Shown here in pieces: positions 47,653 through 64,000 of a DNA stretch of 64,000 nt (position 1 is its first letter; every line of letters begins with the position of its first letter). The DNA lies in contig NW_026973722.1 in the NCBI RefSeq assembly GCF_035594125.1, positions 247,501-311,500 of the forward strand. The letters are read 5' to 3'. The notes under the pieces were generated by a model, which saw only the letters and a list, made by a program, of their open reading frames with translations, did not search any database and was not told the origin of the DNA. The position numbers and the translations under genes were made by a program. The stretch is from Scylla paramamosain. Lineage: Eukaryota > Arthropoda > Malacostraca > Decapoda > Portunidae.

Positions 47653-48421
47653 CCACCTTTAAAGAACGTGGTGATGACAAGAGTTCACACAGGAATATTG
47701 TATCAGGGGAGGAGTCTTGCACATCTTAGCTCAGTGACAGCGAGGGGAGAGGAGGGCGAGCTACAGCTGGGAGAAGCGAGTGGAGGGGAGCGAGGGAGCT
47801 GTCAGCAATGTCAGAGGTTACGGAGGAGGGATAAAAGGGGAGAGGCGTGAGTTAAGAGGCCTTTCCCTGTCTTAGGCCTGAAACGCTTCCCTCTCTCATC
47901 ACAACTGTTTTCAAAGGTCACAGAGGTCATTAGCCGAATATTGAAGAGTGATTCCCCAGTTGATAATGTAGAAATCTTGTTAATCTGTTACGAGAATCAT
48001 AAAAAAATAAAAGATAAAAAATCCTCAATTTCATGTAGAGCCTATTGAAAGCTTATTGAAAGTAGTGGAGTTTCTGGCAGAAATGTCTCATGATTCTGGT
48101 TTTAGTATGTTACCAAAGGTTTGAGGTGCCGTGTCCTGTCCTTTTTCGCAAATAAAATCTTAAGAGAGCGTCGGATGAGGATGCTGTTTTGGCAGTGAAT
48201 GTTTGATACCCCGAGCTGACTGGCAAAAATATGCTTTAGTCTCGTATCTTCATAATAGAGCCAATGTAAACTTGCTAAAATTTACGAGTACAGGCACTGG
48301 CAGCGAGACTAGATGTCATGATGGATACCCCGCCCACTCATCCTTTCGTGGCGTCGATGTGAGGTTAAGTAGGACCTGAGAATAATCACCCCATCCAACT
48401 AGCATTTCTATCGTTTTGCCT

Positions 48422-48469
<48 letters not shown>

Positions 48470-48489
48470 CCTTGGCGCCCAGTCCCCCC
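44497..48489. other. non-coding region with scattered microsatellites
   Basis: (GT)n 45534-45566 and 45717-45740; A18 near 45832-45849; a 34-bp tandem duplication (atatacataattaaggcgtgg at 46571 and 46605); (GA)n 46704-46728 and 47559-47650; (CA)n 48426-48465. 44640-44910 has degenerate ctgg(t/a)ct repeats. No ORF has a recognisable domain. Confidence 0.5.
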
Positions 48490-48499
48490 GAGCCTCGCA

Positions 48500-49440
48500 C
48501 AGATAAGCCGAAGGTAACAATTTTCCGTCTCTCCCTGTCAGTATTTAGCATAATTTCTAGGGTTTTCCAGGTGTTTCCAGGTGTTTTCCTAGACTCCTAT
48601 GCGGAGTAGGGGGTGGTGGAGGGGAGATTTGGAGTATGAGGGGTATGGAAGAGGAGGAGGAGGTACGGAAAGGAAAAGACGAGGAAAAAAAAAAAACTTT
48701 TCGGCAACATATTATTATTTTCCTGTTATTGATGGAGTTGTCATTGTTTTGATATTTAATTTATTAATAGAAAGACATACTAAATTATAAAATATAATTA
48801 GATCTGTTCTAGCTGTGCTTTTGTTTGTCGACAAAATAACAACTTCGTCACTTTATTTAATTTCACTTTTTCTTACCGGCACGCGCAGGTTTGCATTGGT
48901 ATTTCATTTAAGACTTAGAAAAAATGTAAGAAACATGTACCAAATAATAATATCCAACAAGAATTAGTGTTTTCTTTATTTATCTAGCAAGTAAATTTTT
49001 TTGTATTTATAATCTGTAATATAATCTAGTCTGGCTGTGTTTCCTTTCTCGATATTATTGTGTTTTTGTGGTACCGTTCGTAAAAGTTACAGATTGTTTT
49101 TTTTTAGTTTTCGTTATTATTACTGAGTTCGGTAATGTTTTTATATTTTGTGTATTAGTTAAAGTAAAGGGTAAGTCAGAAAATGTAGTCTTCTTTCTTT
49201 TCGCGATTTTCAAAATGAATTGCGTTACGTAAATATAAGCCCCGAGACGGCCATTTTCCCTGCCTCCCTCTCTGTCTGTACATCAATATTCAGCTAAACT
49301 CCCGAGTGTTTCCAGACTTGAAGTGAAGAAAAAAGATAATTGACCACGGAAATAGATAAACAACCCATAAAATGCCTCAAATAAGGCACTGAGTACTGCC
49401 CCGTTCAGAGCACCCACTCCGAAAACGCGACGTCATCAGA
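48500..49440 (+). repeat. dispersed repeat family B, copy 2
   Basis: Collinear with 18300-19325 in the same orientation; shares tctagtctggctgtgttt, then cctttctcgatatta, a gcgatttt block, aaaatgcctcaaataaggca and gacgtcatca at its right end. No coding capacity. Confidence 0.7.
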
Positions 49441-49458
49441 CCTTCCCCCTTGGCCGCC

Positions 49459-49506
49459 ACTGTGTGTGTGTGATTCACACACAGTGTGTGTGAATCACAC
49501 ACACTG
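49459..49506. repeat. GT-rich perfect palindrome
   Basis: At 49482-49506, 12-bp arms (cagtgtgtgtga and tcacacacactg) flank a single A. A second, overlapping GT/AC palindrome lies just to the left. The block sits at the right end of family B copy 2. Confidence 0.9.
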
Positions 49507-49587
49507 CTTGTTACCCAGCAAGCCGTCTGCTTGTCACCCAGCAAGCCGTTTCCCTACGGAAAGAGCTCAGAATGATCTTCGGGTAGG

Positions 49588-49590
<3 letters not shown>

Positions 49591-49646
<56 letters not shown>

Positions 49647-49648
49647 GT
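49591..49648. repeat. (GT)n microsatellite
   Basis: GT tract with one TT interruption; it runs straight into family B copy 3. Confidence 0.95.
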
Positions 49649-49830
49649 ATTGCGCTACGTAAATATAAGGGCTGAGAGGCAGATTTTTCCCTGCCTCCCT
49701 CCGTGTCTGTACATCAATATTTAGCTAAACTTTCGGGTGTTCTTAGATTCAGACGTGAAGGAAATCCAGAGTGAACCATGAAAATAGATAAATAATCCAA
49801 AAATGTCTCAAATAAGTTGAAGGATTGCAG
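49649..49830 (+). repeat. dispersed repeat family B, partial copy 3
   Basis: Begins ttgcgctacgtaaatataag and follows the right-hand ~180 bp of copies 1 and 2, including tgtacatcaatatttagct and gtctcaaataag. It starts abruptly at the (GT)n, so only the 3' portion is present. Confidence 0.65.
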
Positions 49831-54427
<4,597 letters not shown>

Positions 54428-54440
<13 letters not shown>

Positions 54441-54485
54441 CAGGTAAGTGTGCCGTCACCTGTGTTCACGGAGGTCAAGGTAAGA
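54428..54485 (+). promoter_or_regulatory. candidate recursive splice site with 36-nt microexon
   Basis: A pyrimidine tract and acceptor (cccttttctttgcag, ending 54443) abut a full 5' splice consensus GTAAGT at 54444-54449, the juxtaposed arrangement of recursive splice (ratchet) sites in long introns. A second good donor, AAG/GTAAGA, follows at 54479/54480. The segment between, 54444-54479, is 36 nt with no in-frame stop in the frame coding VSVPSPVFTEVK. It may be a recursive-splicing exon or a cassette microexon of a plus-strand gene whose other exons are outside the window. No other site in the window combines these signals this well. Confidence 0.35.
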
Positions 54486-58396
<3,911 letters not shown>

Positions 58397-58404
58397 CCGC
58401 AGCC
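58397..58404 (+). other. left 8-bp target-site duplication
   Basis: CCGCAGCC, identical to the 8 bp at 60709-60716 just outside the other terminal repeat. An 8-bp duplication is the known P-superfamily signature. Confidence 0.9.
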
Positions 58405-58436
58405 CATTGAGATAGGAAGGTTGGAGTGGCCCTGAG
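58405..58436 (+). repeat. left terminal inverted repeat of the P-like element
   Basis: 32 bp starting cattgagataggaaggttgg. It pairs with 60677-60708 with one mismatch (ccctgag versus ccttgag). Further in, gaagccacc and gccatattg also recur at both ends at similar offsets. Confidence 0.93.
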
Positions 58437-58550
58437 CCGCGCGGGCAGTACTGGCAGGAGGAAGCCACCGCTCTCCCCCGTCCGCCATATTGATGTGGGA
58501 GCTGTCACTTACCAAGCATTTTTCTTGTACCCCTTTTTACACTGTTTACA

Positions 58551-58580
58551 CTCATTTATAATATGCTCATTTATAATATG
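58551..58580. repeat. 15-bp subterminal tandem repeat in the P-like element
   Basis: ctcatttataatatg occurs twice in direct tandem, about 145 bp from the left end. P transposase binds subterminal sites rather than the terminal repeats, so this is a candidate binding site. No copy was found near the right end, so the idea is speculative. Confidence 0.6.
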
Positions 58581-58665
58581 TCAAATGAAACTACTGTGTT
58601 ACTGCTACCCATATATTGTATGCCAACATGTCCTTATAACTAGATATTATAGATTATATACATAA

Positions 58666-60317
58666 TCACATTCCACTAAATAATACTAATTTGTTCATCG
58701 TGGTTCTACTTTTGACCCCTTTACGGGAAATCAGTCTTGCAGTAAACTGTCTGGCTGCATATCTGTACCTGACCTGCAGATAGGTCTCGGCTACAGCCTT
58801 GATTAGTAACAGGAGATGATTAGTGACAGGCTCACTGTCTAACATGTGTTGTGCCAGGCTGGAGAAGACAATCCTCTCCTGGAACTCAGACAGTACAAGT
58901 GTTACAATGTTGTGCCAAGCATGTGTTGACAGCTTTGCATATGGTTGGTCACTACACAGTAACACTTTCTCTCTGAATTTCCTTTCACACACAAGGCAAA
59001 TGGCAACAACATCTCTGGATGGAAAAGAGAGGTGGCCTTTATTTTTAACTGAGATTAATCCGTGAGTCGCATCCAGATGATGGCTAAATAGAGCATTACA
59101 ACACGACTCACAATTTAAAAATCTCTTTAAGCTTTAAACTGACAAACCCGGCTATATAGCTAACGATTTTGTCAGAGTAAGGAGAAAGAACACAGGCAGA
59201 AGCTAAGCTTTTGCTGCCCACCTCAGATTCCTTGTTTTCATCAGTTACAACAGCCTCTAGAACTCTGCTTTTATGAAGGGAATGGTTGATGACACTGCTA
59301 GAAGGTACACTTGCATTAGGAGCCTCTAAATAGTGACTCGAGGCGGTGAGGATCGGGACAGACTCTAAAGGCATACAATTCCCACGACTTACTTCTTGTA
59401 TTTCAGAGTGTGTCAACACACTCTTGTAGGCAGCTAAGAACTGCCGAGCAGATGGATTGTTATTGAACCCTCCCTTACTTCTTATCATGCTGAAAAACAA
59501 TTCAATATGGTCCTAACTCATCTTATAAGTTAAAAGATATTCTAAGACTGGTTTTGGAGAAGTAAGCAACATTTCATTAATCTTTTCAATACTTCCTATC
59601 TCAAACTATTTTCACTTACTAGGTTTTTTTTTGTTTCAATGCACTGATCACAGAACACAATTCGGCATTTTTTTTCTTGAGTCGTCTTGTTTTCTGATGC
59701 AACAGTTTAATTTTTTTTCTAGACTTCACGAGTTGTGTTTCTGTTTCTCCCAGCTTCCTCTTTAGCTGGGCTTTGGTTGGTGACTCACCTGAGTTTGTTT
59801 GCACAGGATTTTCCGGCACAGCTAAAGTAGAATGTCCACTATCTTGCGCTTCTTGTGGGGCAGGATCACAGAGAGGGCGAGATTTGGGAGGTTTCCTTTT
59901 GCTTGTTTTTTTCTGTAAGTGTGAAGGGAAAGCCTAAAATATGCTGGGAACAACACCATCTCGCAGCCTCACGTAACACAAGGACGTCCTGTCGAAATCA
60001 TCAGGTCTAAAGTGCTTGGAGCAGAGCCGTGCCTGTTTGCCTGGGGTGTAGTTGTCTCTTCGTATAGCTGCAAGCCATTCCTTTCTTCTGCTCGGGTCCT
60101 TTGGTAGCCTGTAAACATGTTCCTAACACTGCGATCAAATAATCAAAGCGCCTATTTCCTGTGCGTCAGTCTTCATTATGAAAATCATGCACACTTCCTA
60201 GAACATCATATATATATAAATGAATATATAGATAACTTACTGGTGAAATGTAATGGATGGATCAGATTTTTTGTTCGCTTGTTCATTGCACCCAAATGCA
60301 ACACAGGTAGTCGGCAT
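58666..60317 (-). pseudogene. THAP-domain P-element transposase (THAP9-like), central catalytic part deleted
   Basis: Exon 1 (60317-60241) starts MPTTCVAFGC with the first C-x4-C zinc pair. A 132-bp intron (GTAAGT...TTTACAG) leads to exon 2 at 60108, which completes the THAP domain: conserved Trp, LCSKHF and the AVPTIF-type box VVPSIF at residues 78-83. TAG follows at 59936-59934. The frame then continues through a basic stretch into a Lys/Leu-rich coiled coil (59819-59619). Next, in another frame, comes the C-terminal region (LLTSPKPVLEYLLTYKMS, a TAG at 59515-59513, DHIELFFSMIRSKGG, NNNPSARQF). A frameshift near 59125 precedes the last Cys-rich part ending NKLVLFSGM at 58666. The RNase H-like core that normally lies between coiled coil and C-terminal region is absent, so it cannot encode active transposase. 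Confidence 0.88.
60109..60240 (-). other. intron 1 of the P-like transposase gene
   Basis: On the minus strand the donor CA/GTAAGT (60240-60235) and acceptor TTTACAG/G (60112-60109) bracket 132 bp. Splicing joins ...TFH-CA to G-CTACCAAAG, restoring a Gln codon and an uninterrupted THAP domain. Splitting the THAP domain by an early intron is plausible for this gene family. Confidence 0.75.
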
Positions 60318-60676
60318 TTCACACCACGCACGGAGCAACACTCCTGTCTTTACTCTCTCTATACGAGAGCTCTACTGAATTATTGACTGAGAGAGTATGT
60401 GTAGGTCGACTTGGGTCAAGACCTGACACTCCTTAATAAGCACCCTGACACAGGCTTAACTCGAGCTAACCTGACTCATCATAGCCCAACCCATACGGAC
60501 CTGACTCTCCTTAGTAACTATGGGACCTCATCCCAACCCCAACATAAAAGAGGGGTCATACATACATTCCAACATAGCGAAATACTTCCATGACGTGTTT
60601 CATCTCTGCCCTGCAGTTGCTGCCTATCCTACGACAATATGGCCGCCTGACAGTTGGGTGGCTTCACCCAGGACGC

Positions 60677-60708
60677 CTCAAGGCCACTCCAACCTTCCTA
60701 TCTCAATG
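60677..60708 (-). repeat. right terminal inverted repeat of the P-like element
   Basis: Reverse complement of 58405-58436 with one mismatch. Confidence 0.93.
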
Positions 60709-60716
60709 CCGCAGCC
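60709..60716 (+). other. right 8-bp target-site duplication
   Basis: CCGCAGCC, identical to 58397-58404. Confidence 0.9.
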
Positions 60717-60979
60717 CACCGATGTCCACTCACGCTGATTTAGGTGCGCGCATTCCAGGCCGCTGAAGGATGGTAATGAGTGAGGGGAGGGGCGTGGGGA
60801 GGAGGAGGAGGAGGAGGAGGAGGAGAAGGTGGGGAGGATTTTTTTGAGTAGTGAGCTTATCTCTTGGTCAGAGTACACCTGGCCGCGAGTTTAAGTTAAG
60901 GTCCAATTAGCATTAATCAGGTGAGGGAGATGAAGAGGGATGCCGCCTGCCGTCTTTGCTTTTAACTTTACCCCAACAC

Positions 60980-61065
<86 letters not shown>

Positions 61066-61128
61066 TTAGGGAGGTGGACAGAATAGAGATGCATCAAATC
61101 ACCTGACTAACGAGGCATAAATCAAGGT

Positions 61129-61226
<98 letters not shown>

Positions 61227-61259
61227 ATTGAGGGAGAGAGAGAGAGACGTTTCGCTCCC
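60717..61259. repeat. (GGA)n, (GA)n and (CT)n tracts
   Basis: (GGA)n near 60800-60824, (GA)n at 60981-61060 and (CT)n at 61135-61226. The last two are reverse complements 75 bp apart and could pair. Confidence 0.93.
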
Positions 61260-61261
61260 AC

Positions 61262-61500
61262 TTCCTTTGCTATAAGGTTTATTTTCCAATACTTCGATCA
61301 TACGGTTTATTTTCCTATAACTTTCAATAACGTTGTTTTTCGGGTAGCTTTATTTATTTTCCCCTACTTCGATCATACGGTTAATTTTCCTATACTTTCC
61401 ATAAGGTACATTTTCAAGTACGTATATTAATGTTCCCATACTTCGATCATACAGTTTATTTTCCCTTAGCTTCCAATAAGGCTCATTCTCGAGTAATTTG
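61262..61500. repeat. ~75-bp degenerate minisatellite, about 3 copies
   Basis: The core acttcgatcatac(g/a)g recurs at 61291, 61366 and 61440, each followed by tt(t/a)attttcc and actttc/gcttcc-like sequence. The 75-bp period is a multiple of three, and minus-strand frames stay partly open. Confidence 0.85.
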
Positions 61501-61686
61501 GTAATAAATATGCGAATAATAAAATATGCGAAGAAGAAACAAAGGAAAACTGGCCATGCAAAAAACGTGATTCCCTCTCTCTCGCTCTGTCTCTGCCAAG
61601 GCAGCAGGTGGTCACGAAAATACGTGCATTGCTCACATGATGGCCGCCGCACACGGCGGTGTTGTTATTTACTTGTCCTGATAGCT

Positions 61687-62028
61687 TAATCTAACCTAAC
61701 CTAACCTAACCTAACCTAACCTAACCTAATCTAACCTAACCTAATCTAACCTAACCTAACCTAACCTAACCTAACCTAACCTAACCTAACCTACCCTAAC
61801 CTAACCTAACCTAACCTAACCTAACCTAACCTACCCTACCCTACCCTACCCTACCCTAACCTAATCTAACCTAACCTAACCTAACCTAACCTAACCTAAC
61901 CTAACCTAACCTAAACTAACCTAACCTAACCTAACCTAACCTAACCTACCCTAACCTAACCTAACCTAACCTAACCTAACCTAAGCTAACCTAACCTAAC
62001 CTAACCTATTCTAACCTAACCTACCCCT
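61687..62028. repeat. interstitial telomere-like (CCTAA)n array
   Basis: About 340 bp of CCTAA (TTAGG on the minus strand), the ancestral arthropod telomere repeat. Variant units (CCTAC, TCTAA, CTATT, GCTAA) are present, with a block of about five CCTAC units near 61830-61856. Unrelated sequence lies on both sides, so this is not a chromosome end in this assembly. Confidence 0.95.
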
Positions 62029-62176
62029 TTCCCCCTCCCCCCTCCCAAGACAGCACTCCCTCCCCCTCCCGGCTGTCTTCCCTCCCCCTCCCCCCTCCCA
62101 CCTATCCTATCCCCTCCCCCTCCCCCTCCCCCTCCCACCCTAACCTATCCCCTCCCCCTCCCCCTCCCCCCTCCCC
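62029..62176. repeat. C-rich (CCCCCT)n tract
   Basis: Imperfect ccccct/ccctccc repeats, including two cctatcc units that resemble broken telomere repeats. The G-rich minus strand has many G-runs and could form G-quadruplexes. Confidence 0.9.
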
Positions 62177-62209
62177 GGGCAGCCGACTGCCCTGTGGGGC
62201 CGGCTGCCC
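62177..62209 (-). other. 9-bp-stem hairpin at the 3' side of the GC-rich gene remnant
   Basis: gggcagccg (62177-62185) and cggctgccc (62201-62209) are perfect complements around a 15-nt loop. It sits immediately after the minus-strand stop codon at 62214-62212. A role in transcript ending is possible but unproven. Confidence 0.7.
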
Positions 62210-62281
62210 CCTCAGTCAGGGAAGTACTCCAGCAGGGCGGAGTACACCACCAGGGTGAGGGACAGGGTCTGTGCAATGGCG

Positions 62282-62316
62282 AGCAGGTTGTCCCACAGGC
62301 CGTGGGACAACCTGCT
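62282..62316. repeat. perfect 15-bp-stem hairpin
   Basis: agcaggttgtcccac (62282-62296), loop aggcc, gtgggacaacctgct (62302-62316). The arms match perfectly, and the site is where the plausible reading frame of the GC-rich remnant changes. Confidence 0.95.
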
Positions 62317-62514
62317 TCCAGCCCTGCCCCTCCCCTGGCGAGCCTTCCCTGGCTGGGGGAGTTGGCGCTGTGGTGGGGGGAAGGGGCCACCACTCCCTTC
62401 CCCACTCCTCGGAGGACGAGCCCCGCTCCCTCGTCCTCCGCGGGGGTCGTGGCGCTCCTGGCCTCCTTTTGCCCCTCCTCCGGGCTGGGGGCCGAGACCC
62501 ACAGGCCCAGGCTA

Positions 62515-62800
62515 TCCTTCCCCGGGCTGGCCGCCACCACCTGGCCAGCCTCAGGGGCGGGTCCGGCCTCCTTCCCCGGGCTGGCCGCCACCACCTGGCC
62601 AGCCTCAGGGGAGGGGCCGACCTCGTGTCCCAGGCTGGCCGCCACCACCTGGCCAGCCTCTGGGGCGGGGCAGGCCTCGTGCCCTGGGCTGGCCGCCACC
62701 ACCTGGCCAGCCTCAGGGGCGTGGCCGGCCTCGTGTCCCGGGCTGGCCACCACCACCTGGCCAGCCTCTGGGGCGGGGCCGGCCTCCTGCCCCGCCTCTG
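62515..62800. repeat. 54-bp minisatellite, about 5 copies
   Basis: ggccgccaccacctggccag recurs every 54 bp from about 62527 to 62741 with small changes. On the minus strand one frame encodes 18-residue units (EAGQVVAASPGHEAGPAP type). Confidence 0.93.
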
Positions 62801-63360
62801 GGACGCGGACAGCCTGGTCCTCTTGGGGGGCTTGGGGCGGCTGCCCACTCTCTTGCTGTTGCAAAAGAGCACGGGGCAGCCCTGCCCCTGCCCCCCGTGG
62901 ACACCCAGACCTCCGGCCAGGCTGAAGTACAAAACGGCGTGACGCCCCGCCGTAGTGTACTTCAGTCCGGCCAGGAGGTCCCTCAGGGGCAGGTCCTGAC
63001 AGAAGACTGTTGCGCCTCCTGCCAGGCAGTGCACCCTGATGGGTGTCTCCTGGTCCAAGGCGGCCAGCTTGTCCATATTCAGGCTGGCCGCCTGATCCGA
63101 CACGAGGGGCTTCGCCCCCCTCGGCCCCTTGCCGGAAGGTAAAGGAGGCCAGAGAGCGCCTCCCCCTCCCACAGCAGCCCCCCGAGCGGGGGCGGGACAG
63201 CCTCACGGCGTCCACGCCACACTCGCCCAGGAGGCTCAGCCGTGCCTCCACTGACAGGCGACTGCTTTTTCCTCCCATCCTAGTTCTCATGAAATTAAAA
63301 ATGTACCTTGGTTCAGTTTTGGCTGAGTGGCGAAAAGTAGGATGGTGGTGAACAGACCGC

Positions 63361-63363
<3 letters not shown>

Positions 63364-63453
<90 letters not shown>
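63364..63453. repeat. (GA)n microsatellite
   Basis: About 90 bp of uninterrupted GA. Confidence 0.97.
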
Positions 63454-63455
<2 letters not shown>

Positions 63456-63600
63456 TGATTGATATTGATTGATTGATATATTTTGTTTGCCTTTTGTAAC
63501 ATTAATGCATTTCTGCATTTCATACACAGTTCAATACGTAAGGCCAGGTCCATCAAGCCGAAGCTTTTATACAGACCTGAATAAAGAATGACACAAGTAG
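63454..63600 (-). mobile_element. possible LINE 3' end with (ATCA)n tail
   Basis: The minus strand runs through aaggcaaacaaaatatatca and ends in atcaatcaatcaatatcaatca-like tetranucleotides next to (CT)n. A simple-repeat 3' tail following an AT-rich end is typical of some LINEs. There is no RT sequence, so the assignment is weak. Confidence 0.3.
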
Positions 63601-63948
63601 CGCAAATGTTTACACCCTGACTTGTTCCTATTTGAGCCGCCATTTTGCACATGATAGAGGTAATAATAGACTACTTGTTTTGTTGTTTGCAGCACATGAC
63701 ACAATAATGAGTGATGGAGTGTATAGTATGCTATACTGTGCCACATATATGTTCACATACGTGAACTTGGCGAACACAAACACAGGTAGACACACTTACA
63801 TAGATACCCACAAACATACATACCACAACATATAACTGCATACATACACACATTCATATGTACATGCACAGACACACACACTCACACATATGCAACCTGT
63901 ATGCGAACATACGTACAGCATGATGCATGCAACATGCGGCCACACAAT

Positions 63949-64000
<52 letters not shown>
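63601..64000. other. non-coding stretch with (ACAT)n/(AC)n
   Basis: From about 63770 the sequence is a degenerate (ACAT)n/(AC)n satellite, ending in (AC)n at 63953-64000 that continues past the window. No gene. Confidence 0.8.

Larger units (their letters stand above)
58405..60708 (-). mobile_element. P-superfamily DNA transposon, internally deleted copy (2304 bp)
   Basis: Bounded by 32-bp terminal inverted repeats (58405-58436 and 60677-60708, 31 of 32 matching, starting cattgagataggaaggttgg) and perfect 8-bp target-site duplications CCGCAGCC. Inside, the minus strand encodes a THAP-type transposase missing its middle. P elements have 31-bp terminal repeats and 8-bp duplications, so size, ends and protein agree. 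Near-identical ends suggest a fairly recent insertion, mobilised in trans if the deletion preceded it. Confidence 0.92.
62212..63278 (-). pseudogene. GC-rich frame-broken gene of unknown family beside the telomere-like array
   Basis: ATG at 63278 (context AGGATGG) opens a frame starting MGGKSSRLSVEARLSLL. A likely 1-bp indel in the G-run at 63183-63178 moves the plausible protein to another frame, with NMDKLAALDQETPIRVHCL and then LLAGLKYTTAGRHAVLYFSL. A 54-bp tandem-repeat section (Pro/Ala/Gly/Val-rich) follows. A third frame gives a hydrophobic end, LWDNLLAIAQTLSLTLVVYS and ALLEYFPD, then TGA at 62214. If the pieces are one ancestral protein, it had a globular N-terminal part, a repeat linker and a C-terminal membrane anchor. 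GC richness keeps most frames open, so ORF length proves nothing; the non-random residue mix is the argument. Family not recognised. A telomere-associated mobile element or an integrated DNA-virus relic are alternatives, neither supported directly. Confidence 0.4.

Noticed and set aside
61687..62028. true chromosome end
   Set aside because: Unrelated sequence lies on both sides and many units are degenerate, so the array is interstitial.
62194..63142. long plus-strand ORFs over the GC-rich region
   Set aside because: High GC removes stops in all frames; the Pro/Gly/Ala-rich translations lack the non-random character seen on the minus strand.

Overview
The window looks like nuclear DNA of a decapod crustacean, perhaps a crab. 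The grounds are a degenerate array of the arthropod telomere pentamer (CCTAA/TTAGG), an extreme load of long (AG)n, (AC)n, (AAT)n and (AT)n microsatellites, several broken LINE families, and introns with ordinary GT-AG signals. No bacterial, organellar or CRISPR features are present. Species was not determined.

Layout. 1-8268 is non-coding with microsatellites. 8269-12324 (minus strand) holds the only convincing cellular protein gene: an intronless ORF with a TENT4/Trf4-type non-canonical poly(A) polymerase domain at the C-terminal end of a very long acidic/basic repetitive N-terminal region. Its reading frame continues as a Tyr/His/Gln-rich tail after an in-frame TAA. 12490-24400 is microsatellites plus LINE debris. 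Two LINE copies there (15853-18116 and 22317-23564) are bracketed on both sides by the same dinucleotide microsatellite. A ~1 kb dispersed repeat lies at 18300-19325 and recurs at 48500-49440 and 49645-49830. 24400-58396 has no recognised gene. It is probably intergenic or giant-intron DNA, and includes a consensus-like recursive splice site with a 36-nt candidate exon at 54444-54479 and a perfect 18-bp inverted repeat at 41820-41867.

58397-60716 is a complete P-superfamily DNA transposon copy: 8-bp target-site duplication (CCGCAGCC), 32-bp terminal inverted repeats with one mismatch, and a THAP-domain transposase gene on the minus strand. That gene has lost its central catalytic region and carries two nonsense codons and one frameshift.

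61687-63278 joins a ~340-bp interstitial telomere-like array to C-rich DNA and then to a GC-rich, repeat-containing, frame-broken coding region of unknown family. The decayed protein ends in a hydrophobic, possibly membrane-anchoring C-terminus. This is the least explained part of the window.

Genes here do not form operons or a pathway. The story is mobile elements and microsatellites interacting in non-coding DNA around one poly(A)-polymerase-like gene.
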